Of a stretch of DNA of 64,000 nucleotides, positions 1 to 8,122 are shown piece after piece (position 1 is the stretch's first letter; every line of letters begins with the position of its first letter). Under the pieces are notes generated by a model. The model did no database searches. It saw only the letters and a list, made by a program, of their open reading frames with translations, and was not told the DNA's origin. The DNA lies in contig NZ_CP041241.1 of NCBI RefSeq assembly GCF_013488225.1, forward strand, positions 186,001 through 250,000, in the 5' to 3' direction. The translations under genes and the position numbers were made by a program. Source of the DNA: Sinorhizobium mexicanum (lineage in GTDB: Bacteria > Pseudomonadota > Alphaproteobacteria > Rhizobiales > Rhizobiaceae).

Positions 1-76
1 GGTGATCCGCGAGGAGGGGAAGATGCATGATCTGGGCGACCTCGCCCAGACCGATCAGGCCGACAGAAATCTGCAT
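1..76 (-). CDS. Gfo/Idh/MocA-family oxidoreductase, N-terminus only
   Basis: Only the first 25 codons are inside the window; the gene runs off the left edge. The peptide begins MQISVGLIGLGEVAQIMH. This is a Rossmann-fold dinucleotide-binding start (GLGxxA-type glycine motif) of the kind that opens Gfo/Idh/MocA sugar dehydrogenases. An AGGAG ribosome site lies about 9 nt upstream and overlaps the stop of the preceding isomerase gene, so it is the last visible member of the minus-strand sugar operon. The family assignment rests on this short N-terminus and on context (isomerase plus sugar ABC transporter), so the substrate is unknown. Confidence 0.7.
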   Translation of the reverse strand, partial: MQISVGLIGLGEVAQIMHLPLLADH

Positions 77-88
77 CGGCGACTGCTC

Positions 89-940
89 CTAGATAAGTGG
101 TTTCAGAAATTCGGCGTTGCGCTTTGCAAGCTGGGCGGGGCTCTCGCTCATGACCTCGAAATAGTCCTGTTCGACAACCACGGGGCCGGCGAAGTGGCGC
201 TCCTTGAGCATCCGCACCACCGCGGCGATATCGACCACGCCGTCCGGGAGCGGGCACATGGCGCCCGCCTCGAAGGCTTCACGCACGGTCAGGTCTCCGG
301 CGAGCATGCGCTCGCGCACCGTGGCGTCGATGTTCTTCAGGTGCATTGAGCCGATGCGATCCCAGACCTTGCCCATGTAGGCGAGCGGGTCCTGATTCCA
401 GAAGGCGTGATGACCGGTATCGAAGCAGAGCTCGATTCCCGTATCCTGCAGCAGGCGGTCGATCTGCTCTTCGAACTCCACCGCGGTTGCCACATGCGGA
501 TGGAAGGCGAGGGTGATATCGAACTTTTCCCTGAGCAGCGCCTGTGCACCCTGCAGCATCGCTGTCATCGCCCGCCACTCTGCGTCGGTGAGCCGGCCGA
601 CCGCATGCGGCGGATAGACGTTGCCCTCGTCCATGAGCGTAAGGGTGCGGGCGCCGAGGGCATGAAGCAACTTGCCGATCTTCTCCGCATCCGCAAGCAA
701 CTGCGAGCCACTCAGCGGATCCGAGAAGGTGTGCACGTGCACCGTGCCGACGAGTTCGAGACCCCGGCCGGCCAGCGCGTCCTGCAACGCTGCCGGATCG
801 GTGGGCAGGAAACCGTAGGGGCCGAGTTCGGTGCCCCGGTAGCCGGCTGCCGCGACCTCGTCGAGATATCGCCCGGCGCTCACGCGCGGATGGTCGGGAT
901 AGAAGATGCCCCAGGAACAGGGGGCGTTGGACAGGAGCAT
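89..940 (-). CDS. sugar phosphate isomerase/epimerase (IolE-like TIM barrel)
   Basis: A 283-aa protein of the xylose-isomerase-like TIM-barrel superfamily (AP_endonuc_2 fold), which contains IolE inosose dehydratases and sugar 3-epimerases. The N-terminus (NAPCSWGIFYPDHPRV) resembles IolE-like proteins. Probable metal ligands are spread through the barrel as expected: Glu in GTELGPYGF, His in LAFHPH, Asp and His in CFDTGHHAFW, and Glu in VVVEQDYFE. It lies 10 nt downstream of the PHP-phosphoesterase gene and 12 nt upstream of a Gfo/Idh dehydrogenase gene, a pairing common in inositol and rare-sugar catabolism. The exact reaction (isomerase, epimerase or dehydratase) cannot be read from the sequence. 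Confidence 0.85.
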   Translation of the reverse strand: MLLSNAPCSWGIFYPDHPRVSAGRYLDEVAAAGYRGTELGPYGFLPTDPAALQDALAGRGLELVGTVHVHTFSDPLSGSQLLADAEKIGKLLHALGARTLTLMDEGNVYPPHAVGRLTDAEWRAMTAMLQGAQALLREKFDITLAFHPHVATAVEFEEQIDRLLQDTGIELCFDTGHHAFWNQDPLAYMGKVWDRIGSMHLKNIDATVRERMLAGDLTVREAFEAGAMCPLPDGVVDIAAVVRMLKERHFAGPVVVEQDYFEVMSESPAQLAKRNAEFLKPLI

Positions 941-950
941 TCGGGCTCTC

Positions 951-2360
951 CTATGGCGCGAAATAGACGGGATTGGAAATTGCGCGGCGCAGCGGCTCGA
1001 CCTCGAGCTCCGCCTCGGTCAGGCCCCATGGAAGGGGGGCATCACCCACCGCCGCGCGAAACTCCACGACGAGTGCGGCGTGGCTGGCGTGGGCCAGGAT
1101 TTCGCAACGTAGGAATTTCTTGGGTGCGGCTTCCAGTCTGAACCTCTGGTCGACGTCCTCGATCGGCATGCGCGCGATCTCGCCGCTGGCGTCGTACCAG
1201 GCCAGGAGGTCGCCGGCCGCGCCCATGACGTGCGCCTCGGCGCGCCCGCCGGAAACGGTTGAATGAACGGTCGATCCCATCGGCGCGCCGTCGACGGTCA
1301 GTGCGAGATGCGGGCCGGTGGGGCCTTCGGTGACATAGCCGTGCCCCGCCTTCATCGCTTCGAGCACGGTGTCCTCCGAGAGTTCGGGCAGCCACAGGAC
1401 CGTCGTCGGACGGGCGAGTGCGAACGGCCCTTCCGGCAGCAAGCGGGCCGGCTGGTGATAGTCGCTGCCGCCGATCGCCGACAGTTTCCGGCCCGATGCG
1501 AGCCGCTCCTGATAGCGGCGCAGCGATATCCAGTTGCGGGCAAACCAGGGCTGCTGCCAGACCTCCATGCAGTCGATCCGCGGCAACTCGTAATCCCAGG
1601 GAATGGTCGGCTTGTCGTGGTTTATCGAGAGCAGTCCGCCCTTCTCGTGCACGATCTGCGACAGCTTGTGCGCGTCCTCCCGCCTGGTCATGCGGAAGTC
1701 GATCCAGTCGTCGACGCCGAAGACGTTGGCGTGGCCTTCGGCGGTGGTCACTTCCATGGCACGCACGAAGACGAGCTCAGGCGAGGAGCGGGCATGGAAA
1801 TAGCGCCGCTGGGTGGTGGTGTTGTGGTCCGCCACGGCGAGAAAATCGAGGCCTGCTTGCTTCGCCGCGGCGTGCAGGAGTTCCGGGCTGCCCTTGGCAT
1901 CGGAATGGAAGGTGTGGCAGTGGAGGTCGCCCCTGTACCAGCCGGCACCCTTGCGAACGGGGCGCGGGCGTTGCGGTTGCGGTGCGTGCGGGCGCGGCGC
2001 GTCGTCGAATGCGAAGGTCAGTTCGACATCGACGCCGTGCTCGGGAACTCGGTACAGCCCCAGGATCACGCGCCAAATGCCGGCCGGCATCTCGCCATGG
2101 ACATAGCCGGGCGTGGCGTCGTCGGTTGCCACGAAGAAGCGATCGCGCGCGCCGCCGCTCCAGCCGCGAAAGCCCTGTTCGCTCGGGAAATCGCCAAGTC
2201 GCGGATCGGCGCAGCCGAGATCGATGATGCAGTCGCTCGCCCCCTCGTAACGCATCGTCACCTCAAGGCGCGTCGTGCCCACGGGCACGTCGAAAGGCGC
2301 GTAGAAATAGGGCGAGCGCGCCTTGTCGGCCGGTGTCAGATGCAGGTTATACTTGAGCAT
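951..2360 (-). CDS. CehA/McbA-type PHP-domain metallohydrolase
   Basis: About 469 aa. The central part carries a PHP phosphoesterase signature: GDLHCHTFHSDAKG, then FLAVADHNTTT and later GSDYHQPA. These supply the His and Asp metal ligands. The N-terminal ~140 residues look like a beta-sandwich preceding the PHP domain, as in proteins annotated CehA/McbA family. An alternative ATG at 2378 would overlap the ATPase gene by 17 nt; the ATG at 2360 has GGGGAA about 10 nt upstream and is preferred. It sits between the transporter ATPase and the sugar isomerase in one operon, so it probably acts on a phosphorylated or esterified carbohydrate intermediate. That role is inferred from context. Confidence 0.8.
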   Translation of the reverse strand: MLKYNLHLTPADKARSPYFYAPFDVPVGTTRLEVTMRYEGASDCIIDLGCADPRLGDFPSEQGFRGWSGGARDRFFVATDDATPGYVHGEMPAGIWRVILGLYRVPEHGVDVELTFAFDDAPRPHAPQPQRPRPVRKGAGWYRGDLHCHTFHSDAKGSPELLHAAAKQAGLDFLAVADHNTTTQRRYFHARSSPELVFVRAMEVTTAEGHANVFGVDDWIDFRMTRREDAHKLSQIVHEKGGLLSINHDKPTIPWDYELPRIDCMEVWQQPWFARNWISLRRYQERLASGRKLSAIGGSDYHQPARLLPEGPFALARPTTVLWLPELSEDTVLEAMKAGHGYVTEGPTGPHLALTVDGAPMGSTVHSTVSGGRAEAHVMGAAGDLLAWYDASGEIARMPIEDVDQRFRLEAAPKKFLRCEILAHASHAALVVEFRAAVGDAPLPWGLTEAELEVEPLRRAISNPVYFAP

Positions 2361-2361
2361 G

Positions 2362-3471
2362 TCAGGCCGGTTCCCCATCCATCGGAAGCCGTGCTCCTGA
2401 TGGATCGAAGAGGTGGACGTGTTCGGAGGAAAAGCCGAGCGTCACGGTCGCGTCGAGCGCGATCACGTCATCGGTGAAGATGCGGGCGGTAAAGCGCGCG
2501 GCATCGTCCCGCTCGAGCGTAACCAGCTTCTCCGGCCCCATATTCTCGTTGGCGAAAAGCTGCCCGTAGACGGTGTTCGCTTCTCCACCGCGTGCGATCG
2601 ATAGATGTTCCGGGCGAACGCCGAGGGTCAGCTTGCTGTTGTTTTTCAATGCCGCGGCGACCGAGCGTGAGACCGGGAGCGGCGCGACGGAAACCCTGTC
2701 CGCTTTCAGGTGGAGCACGCCATCGGCGATCATCGCCTCGACGGGCAGCAGGTTCATCGGCGGGCTGCCGACGAAATTGGCGACAAAGGTGGTTGCGGGC
2801 CGGCGGTAAACCTCCATCGGCGGCGCATATTGCACAACCTTGCCGGCGTCCATCACCGCGACCCGGGTGGCAAGCGCCATGGCTTCGGCCTGGTCGTGGG
2901 TGACATAGACCGCCGTCATGCCCATGTCGCGCTGCAGATGGTTCAGGAAGCCACGCGCCTCCAGCCTGAGCTTCGCATCGAGATTGGAGAGCGGCTCGTC
3001 GAAGAGATAGACCTCGGACGGATAGACCAACGCACGCGCAAGCGAGGTACGCTGCTGCTGGCCGCCGGAAATCTGCGACGGCATGCGTTCCATGAGGTGG
3101 CCGATCTTCAGCACATTCGCCACTTCGCGGGCCCGCGCATGGCGCTTGGCTTCCGCTTCTCCGCGCACCTTCAGCGGGTAGGCGATGTTGTCGGCCAGGT
3201 TCATGTGTGGATAGAGCGCATAATCCTGGAACACCATGGAGATCTTGCGGTCCTTCGGATGCAGGAAGGTGACGTCGCGATCGCCGATCAGCAGTTGGCC
3301 GGAGGTCGGCGTCTCCAGGCCGGCAATCATGCGCAGGGTCGTCGTCTTGCCGCAGCCGGAGGGGCCGAGGAGGCAGACGAATTCGCCGTCATTCATTTCG
3401 AGGTCGAGATCCGACACGGCGACGAACTCGCCGAATTTCTTGGTGATGCTTTTGAAGCGTATGGAAGCCAT
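2362..3471 (-). CDS. carbohydrate ABC transporter ATP-binding protein (UgpC/MalK type)
   Basis: A 369-aa CUT1-type ATPase. The nucleotide-binding domain shows Walker A GPSGCGKTT near residue 38, signature SGGQQQR, Walker B VYLFDEPLSNLD and an H-loop in YVTHDQAEAMA. The last ~120 residues form the TOBE/OB regulatory region of the MalK/UgpC group, so the length is normal. The start at 3471 lies 6 nt from the stop of the downstream permease gene. It energises the two permeases (3478-5216) that import the sugar bound by the protein encoded at 5311-6663. The product is cytoplasmic and peripheral to the membrane. Confidence 0.95.
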   Translation of the reverse strand: MASIRFKSITKKFGEFVAVSDLDLEMNDGEFVCLLGPSGCGKTTTLRMIAGLETPTSGQLLIGDRDVTFLHPKDRKISMVFQDYALYPHMNLADNIAYPLKVRGEAEAKRHARAREVANVLKIGHLMERMPSQISGGQQQRTSLARALVYPSEVYLFDEPLSNLDAKLRLEARGFLNHLQRDMGMTAVYVTHDQAEAMALATRVAVMDAGKVVQYAPPMEVYRRPATTFVANFVGSPPMNLLPVEAMIADGVLHLKADRVSVAPLPVSRSVAAALKNNSKLTLGVRPEHLSIARGGEANTVYGQLFANENMGPEKLVTLERDDAARFTARIFTDDVIALDATVTLGFSSEHVHLFDPSGARLPMDGEPA

Positions 3472-3477
3472 GAACCT

Positions 3478-4308
3478 TTAAGCCTTGATACCGCCGAAGA
3501 ACCGGAAACCGAACTTCCAGCTCACGAACAGGTAGAGAATGACGACTGGAAGTGAGTAGAGCAGGGAATAGGCGGCGAGCAGCGTGACGATCGGGGTTCC
3601 CGCCTCCGAATAGAAGGAATAGATCGCCACGGAGGCGGGCATCTTTTCGCTGGACCGCAGCAGGATGAAGGGGATGAGGAAGCTTCCCCAGATGCTCACG
3701 AATGCCCACACCACCACGACCACGATGCCCGGGCGGATGACCGGCAGGGCCACGTCGAAGAAGGCCTGGACGGGCGAGGCTCCAGCGACCATCGCACTCT
3801 CCTCGTAGCTCTTCGGGATGCTGTCGATGAAATCGCGCAGGATGAACATGGCGGTCGGCAAAAGCCCGCCGGCGAAAACGAGGATCACCGCGATCTGCGT
3901 GTCGATGAGGCCGATGCCGTTGATGATGAGGAAGATCGGTACCATCGCCGCCGATCCCGATACGACGGAGGAGAACAGCAGCAGGATGTAGGTGATGACG
4001 CTCTTGCCGGGGATCGGCGAGCGCGACAGCGCATAGGAGGCAAGCGTGGCGCCACCGCCCACGAGGATGACGCCGCCGACGCTCTGAACGAGGGAGTTCC
4101 AGAGGCCTCGCATCGCGAAGCCGTTCTGGAAGACGGCCTCGAAATTGGCAAGCGAGAACGGCGCCGGAATGGAAAGGCCCAGCTCGGCGCGTGGGTTGAA
4201 CGGCGCGAAGATGAACCAGACGAGCGGTAGCGCGAAGAACACCCCGATCAGGGCCGTCGCAACCGAAAAGCCGATGCGGGTGAAGTAGAGGCCGAGGTAA
4301 CTTCTCAT
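3478..4308 (-). CDS. carbohydrate ABC transporter permease (MalG type)
   Basis: A 276-aa inner-membrane permease starting MRSYLGLYFTRIGFS, with about six membrane segments and the binding-protein-dependent transport EAA loop ESAMVAGASPVQAFFDVALPV near residue 185. Its ATG overlaps the stop codon of the upstream permease (ATGA), which fixes the start; the reading frame stays open further upstream but that part is the other gene read out of frame. It is the second permease of the CUT1 importer and is translationally coupled to the first. Substrate specificity is set by the binding protein. Confidence 0.93.
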   Translation of the reverse strand: MRSYLGLYFTRIGFSVATALIGVFFALPLVWFIFAPFNPRAELGLSIPAPFSLANFEAVFQNGFAMRGLWNSLVQSVGGVILVGGGATLASYALSRSPIPGKSVITYILLLFSSVVSGSAAMVPIFLIINGIGLIDTQIAVILVFAGGLLPTAMFILRDFIDSIPKSYEESAMVAGASPVQAFFDVALPVIRPGIVVVVVWAFVSIWGSFLIPFILLRSSEKMPASVAIYSFYSEAGTPIVTLLAAYSLLYSLPVVILYLFVSWKFGFRFFGGIKA

Positions 4309-5216
4309 GCAGCCACTCCCTTGGCGCGACGGCGCATTACCCAGAGGTAGAAGAGCGCGAAGACGAGATTGATCAGCATCACGACCACGCCGACCGCCGC
4401 GCCCTTGCCGAAATCGAAATCGCGGAAGGCGATGCGGTAGGTGTAGATCGGCAGGATCTCGGTGCGATAGGACGGCCCACCGCTCGTCAGCAGGAACGGT
4501 GTGAAGACATTGAAGCTCCACATGGTGATGAGGATCAGATCGGTCACCACATGGCCGCGGATGAGGGGAAAGCCGATATCGCGGAATTTCTGCCAGCTCG
4601 AAGCCCCCGCGACGTCCGCCGCCTGGAAATAGCTCGGCGGGATGGAGGAGAAGGCGGAGTTGAACAACATCATGGAGAAGGCCGTGCCGCGCCAGGTGTT
4701 GAAGACGACGATCGCCCAGAAGGGAAATGACAGGAGCCAATCACCCCGCGGGAAGCCCAGCGCTTCCATGATCATGTTGAGCGTACCGTTCTCGTAGTCG
4801 AGGAAGGCGAACCATGCGAAGGCGATCACAACCTCGGGAAGGATCCACGCGCCAATCGCCACCGTCTCGGTCAGGTGCTTCAGCGATTTGGGCACCGATT
4901 GCAGCATCCACGCCAACAACATGCCGAGTGCCGCCTGTCCGACGACCGCCGACAGCAGAACGAACTGGATGGTCAGGATCAGCGAGGAGCCGAATTCACC
5001 GCGCGTGAAGAAGGTCGCCGCGTCGAAGAGCGAGAAATAATTGGCTAGTCCCACGAAATCCGGGTCCACCGCCGTGCGGCCCAGCAGCGAGCGGTTGGTG
5101 AAGGAAACAAAGATGACCCAGAAGAACGGCGCGATGACGAATGCGCCGATCAGAAGTCCCGCCGGGGCGAGGAAGGCAACCCCGGTGCCGCGGGATAGAA
5201 GGGAAAAGGATTTCAT
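4305..5216 (-). CDS. carbohydrate ABC transporter permease (MalF type)
   Basis: A 303-aa permease starting MKSFSLLSRGTGVAFLAPAG, with six predicted membrane spans and an EAA-type loop (FQAADVAGASSWQKFRDIGFPL). The ATG at 5216 has an AGGAGG ribosome site 6 nt upstream; in-frame codons before it have no such site and overlap a hairpin. It is the first permease of the importer and follows the binding-protein gene after a 94-nt gap holding a strong inverted repeat. It overlaps the next permease gene by 4 nt. Confidence 0.93.
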   Translation of the reverse strand: MKSFSLLSRGTGVAFLAPAGLLIGAFVIAPFFWVIFVSFTNRSLLGRTAVDPDFVGLANYFSLFDAATFFTRGEFGSSLILTIQFVLLSAVVGQAALGMLLAWMLQSVPKSLKHLTETVAIGAWILPEVVIAFAWFAFLDYENGTLNMIMEALGFPRGDWLLSFPFWAIVVFNTWRGTAFSMMLFNSAFSSIPPSYFQAADVAGASSWQKFRDIGFPLIRGHVVTDLILITMWSFNVFTPFLLTSGGPSYRTEILPIYTYRIAFRDFDFGKGAAVGVVVMLINLVFALFYLWVMRRRAKGVAA

Positions 5217-5230
5217 CCGACCTCCTGCTT

Positions 5231-5271
5231 CCGCGCATATGGGGCCGTCTCCTGCCGACCCATATGCGCGG
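5231..5271. terminator. inter-cistronic hairpin between binding-protein and permease genes
   Basis: A perfect 13-bp inverted repeat (CCGCGCATATGGG at 5231-5243 and its complement at 5259-5271, 15-nt spacer) lies between the stop of the binding-protein gene and the start of the first permease gene. There is no T tract. Such hairpins after periplasmic binding-protein genes are known to stabilise the upstream mRNA or attenuate readthrough, giving excess binding protein. That role is inferred here. Confidence 0.6.
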
Positions 5272-5310
5272 AGGGTTGCCACGTCTGCCGTGCGGGACGC
5301 GGGGCGACCG

Positions 5311-6663
5311 TTAGAGCAGGCTCACGGTCTTTTCCTCGCCCACGATCCGGATCACGGCATCGCGATAGCGGCTCATGGCGTCTTCCGGCGACAGCTCGCC
5401 CGAGACGACCGCCTCGGTCATGCGCTGGACCTCGGCCGAAACGGCGTTGTATTTGGCGTCGTTCGGCCGCGCGGTGGTGAGCGGCAGCAGCGCCTGCGAG
5501 GTTTCCGCAAGGAAGGGGGCGTCCGCGATCTCCACGTCGTCGCGAATGCGGATGCGCGGTTCGTATTTCTGGAACTCGGCGAGCTGTTCCTTGCTGTTCA
5601 TGAAGGCGAGCAGTTCCCAGGCCAGTGCCTTCTCATCCGTGTTGGGATTGAGGACGAAACCGGTGCCGCCGGAGATCGTCACGAAGTCCTGGCCGCGGAT
5701 GCCCTTGCCGGGCTCCTTGGCCGGCATCTTGGCCCAGGTCACGACCTGATCGCGGTTTTCGACGGCAAATTCGGAGCCCGGTGCGGTCACCGAGCGATAG
5801 AACCAGTCGCTTTCGAGAAGCATCGCGGTCTTGCCATCGCGGAAGTTCGCAAAGGTGCGGTTGCGCCCGTCGCCCAGCAGTTGGGCCCGCTGGTCGCCGA
5901 GCTTCTCGTCCACATACACCGTCTTGTAGAGATTGAGCGTGTCGAGAATGCCCTGGCTGGAGACGATATAGCGGCCCTTGTCGTCGGTGACCTCTTCGCC
6001 CGTGCCGAGCAGCGCCATCCAGTAGCCCTGCATGGTCGTCGCCTCGCCCATCGGCACGCCGGCGTTGATCTGCAGCGGGAAAGAATCGGGGTTCTTCGCC
6101 TTGAGCTTGCGGGCGGTATCGAGCAGGTCCGCCCACGACTTGGGCTGCCAGCTTGCGGGGTCGATGCCGGCCTCCCTCAGGAGATCGGCGCGCACGAAGA
6201 TCACGCGCACATCGGTACCGAGCGAAAGTCCGTAGGCTTTGCCCTGATAGGACATGAGCGCCTTGGCGCCCTCGGTGATATGGCTCCAGCCGTCCCACTT
6301 CGTCACGGCATCGCCCGCCAGTTCGTCGAGCGGCTTCAAAAGCCCGCCCTCGACGAAACTCGGGATCAGGAAGCCATCGAAGCCGGCGACGTCCGGTCCG
6401 GCGCCGGTGGAAAAGTCGAGGGCGAGCTGCTGTGTCAGCTGCTCGTCGGAACCGGCAAATTCGGTCAGGGTAACCTTGACCCCGTCACCCTTCATCTTGG
6501 CAAAGCCGGGAATGACGCTTTTCTTGACCCAGGCGGCGAGTTCGGAGTTTACGCCACCCTCGACGCAGCGGCAGGTGATCGAAAGGTCGGCGGAGATTGT
6601 CGGCGAGGCGAACGTCGTCGCCGCTGCAAGACTCAGCCAGAATGCATGCAGGTGAATGCGCAT
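5311..6663 (-). CDS. carbohydrate ABC transporter substrate-binding protein
   Basis: A 450-aa extracellular solute-binding protein, family 1 (MalE-like). The start MRIHLHAFWLSLAAATTF gives a signal peptide likely cleaved after about residue 25 (ISA-DLS). It is preceded by a GGAGG site 12 nt upstream, so upstream in-frame codons are rejected. The mature part has the typical GAGPDVAGFDGF lobe motif near residue 105. It is the first gene of the minus-strand operon and is separated from the divergent lacI gene by about 250 nt holding a LacI-type operator. The product binds the sugar in the periplasm and delivers it to the permeases at 3478-5216. Confidence 0.92.
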   Translation of the reverse strand: MRIHLHAFWLSLAAATTFASPTISADLSITCRCVEGGVNSELAAWVKKSVIPGFAKMKGDGVKVTLTEFAGSDEQLTQQLALDFSTGAGPDVAGFDGFLIPSFVEGGLLKPLDELAGDAVTKWDGWSHITEGAKALMSYQGKAYGLSLGTDVRVIFVRADLLREAGIDPASWQPKSWADLLDTARKLKAKNPDSFPLQINAGVPMGEATTMQGYWMALLGTGEEVTDDKGRYIVSSQGILDTLNLYKTVYVDEKLGDQRAQLLGDGRNRTFANFRDGKTAMLLESDWFYRSVTAPGSEFAVENRDQVVTWAKMPAKEPGKGIRGQDFVTISGGTGFVLNPNTDEKALAWELLAFMNSKEQLAEFQKYEPRIRIRDDVEIADAPFLAETSQALLPLTTARPNDAKYNAVSAEVQRMTEAVVSGELSPEDAMSRYRDAVIRIVGEEKTVSLL

Positions 6664-6755
6664 CGCGATTTTCCTCCCTTCGCGATTGGTAGGGCCGGCT
6701 CCCGCGGCCCACGAGCGGCTGTCCGGCAAGTGCCGTCGTCCCTCGTGTCGAAAAG

Positions 6756-6769
6756 TGAACACGTTTTCA
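6756..6769. promoter_or_regulatory. LacI-type operator upstream of sugar ABC operon
   Basis: TGAACACGTTTTCA is a near-palindrome centred on CG, with half-sites TGAAnACG / CGTnTTCA, as expected for a LacI-family repressor. It lies 93 nt upstream of the binding-protein start. A nearly identical site occurs at 6919-6932, and the similarity extends into the flanks (GTG before, CAGTTT after). Confidence 0.65.
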
Positions 6770-6917
6770 GTTTGGCGTCAACCCGACGTGAGCCGAATTC
6801 ATTTGCTGGCGCTCACGCCGCAGAAGCGGATCGTCGAAATCACTGAGAAGCAGGGAAATTTTCGCGGAATCGCCCAGACGGGGCTTGACCGTTCGGTTCT
6901 CGCGCGGAAGGATAATA

Positions 6918-8012
6918 GTGAACACGATTTCAGTTTTCGGGGAAAGTCAGGTCGATCGCTTGACCAACAAACTTAATGAGACACCGCAGCGCATCACGGC
7001 GGAGACGGTGGCCGAGGCAGCCAAGGTCTCCCGGGCCGCCGTTTCGCGCGCCTTCAATCCGGACGCGCCGCTGAAGCCGGAAAAGCGGGCGAGCATCCTG
7101 AAGATCGCCGAGGAACTGGGCTATGTCCCCGATCGTGCGGCGCGCGCGCTAGTGACCCGGCGCACCCACCTTGTTGGCATGATCGTACCCGATGTCTGCA
7201 GTCCCTGGGAAAGCCAGGAGATCGATGCGCTCACGACAGCCCTCCAGGCGGAAGGCTTCGCCACGCTGCTCTTCAAGACGCGCACGGATTTCAGCATGGA
7301 CGAGACGCTGCTCGCCTACATGCGCGGCTTCAATCCGGACTCGGTGATCGCCTTTACCGAGAATGTGCGTCCGCACATCCTTAGCCGCTTCCTTGACCGG
7401 GCGGTACCGATCTACATCAACTACCTTATGGACGAGGAACCGGCGGATGGAGTGCGCGCGCGAGAGCCGGAGGCGCTCTACGACCGGATCGATGTCGATC
7501 AGTGGGAGGGCATGGAACAGGCGGTGGCGCTTCTTGCGGGCTATGGCTGCCGGCGCATCGCCTATCTTTCCGGCAAGCGCGATTCACTTGCCGAGCAGGC
7601 CCGCCGCAGGACGCTGGAAGTGCTGATGGCGCGGCGGGGCTTGACCCCGCCGATCATCATTCCCGGTGATTTCAGCTACGACGCCGGCCATGCCGGCACG
7701 CTCGATCTCTTCCGGGTCGGCGAGGGGGCCGACGCCATCTTCGCCGCCAATGATGAGAGCGCCTTCGGCGCGCTCGACGCGTTGCGCTACGAATTGAAGC
7801 GGCGCGTGCCGGAGGACGTGAAGGTGGTCGGCTTCGACGACATCTCCCAGTCGCACTGGCGCAGCTACAACCTGACGACGGTGAAGGTGGATCTCGAGGC
7901 GCGCACGCGCGCGCTCGTCCGCTTGATCCTGCGTCGCCTGAAGGATCCGGCCGCGCCAGCCCTTTCCGAGACCGTGCGCACGCGGCTCGTGGTGCGCGGC
8001 ACGGTGGGCTAG
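6918..8012 (+). CDS. LacI-family transcriptional regulator
   Basis: A 364-aa repressor. The N-terminal helix-turn-helix reads ITAETVAEAAKVSRAAVSRA, followed by the hinge helix region (YVPDRAARALVTRRTH) and a periplasmic-binding-protein-like effector domain from about residue 65 to the end (HLVGMIVPD, FAANDESAFGALDAL, KVVGFDDI). The GTG start at 6918 has GGAAGGA about 6 nt upstream and is preferred to an upstream TTG at 6885. It diverges from the sugar ABC operon. One operator-like site overlaps its own start codon and another precedes the operon, so it probably represses both; the inducer would be the imported sugar or a derivative. Confidence 0.9.
   Translation: MNTISVFGESQVDRLTNKLNETPQRITAETVAEAAKVSRAAVSRAFNPDAPLKPEKRASILKIAEELGYVPDRAARALVTRRTHLVGMIVPDVCSPWESQEIDALTTALQAEGFATLLFKTRTDFSMDETLLAYMRGFNPDSVIAFTENVRPHILSRFLDRAVPIYINYLMDEEPADGVRAREPEALYDRIDVDQWEGMEQAVALLAGYGCRRIAYLSGKRDSLAEQARRRTLEVLMARRGLTPPIIIPGDFSYDAGHAGTLDLFRVGEGADAIFAANDESAFGALDALRYELKRRVPEDVKVVGFDDISQSHWRSYNLTTVKVDLEARTRALVRLILRRLKDPAAPALSETVRTRLVVRGTVG
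6919..6932. promoter_or_regulatory. LacI-type operator overlapping the lacI start codon
   Basis: TGAACACGATTTCA matches the operator at 6756-6769 in 13 of 14 positions. It begins inside the GTG start codon, so repressor bound here would block its own expression. The two sites are 163 bp apart, which would allow looping across the divergent promoter region. Confidence 0.6.
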
Positions 8013-8060
8013 AGCAATTCCAGGAAAAGTGTGCAACGGTTTTCCGTCCGGAATTGCGTA
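8011..8060. repeat. dispersed palindromic intergenic repeat (type 2), copy 1
   Basis: Begins AGAGCAATTCCAGGAAAAGT and ends GGAATTGCGTA. It contains the inverted arms ACGGTTTTCCGT and GCAATTCC/GGAATTGC. A second copy in the opposite orientation lies at 32554-32604. It starts within the lacI stop region, so it may serve as the transcript end. Confidence 0.8.
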
Positions 8061-8073
8061 ATTTCAAGCAGTT

Positions 8074-8106
8074 AGATCACTTCACTGCTTCCCCATGAAG
8101 TGATCT
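8074..8106. repeat. perfect 11-bp inverted repeat before the GH38-like gene
   Basis: AGATCACTTCA (8074-8084) and its exact complement (8096-8106) flank an 11-nt spacer, 16 nt upstream of the next start codon. It could be a regulator site or a hairpin affecting translation; it shares no sequence with the LacI operators. Confidence 0.5.
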
Positions 8107-8122
8107 GCGCGAAAGGCATTGC

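Noticed and set aside
4309..4740. N-terminal extension of the MalG-type permease (420-aa reading)
   Set aside because: It overlaps the other permease in another frame; the ATGA overlap at 4305-4308 gives the normal family length.
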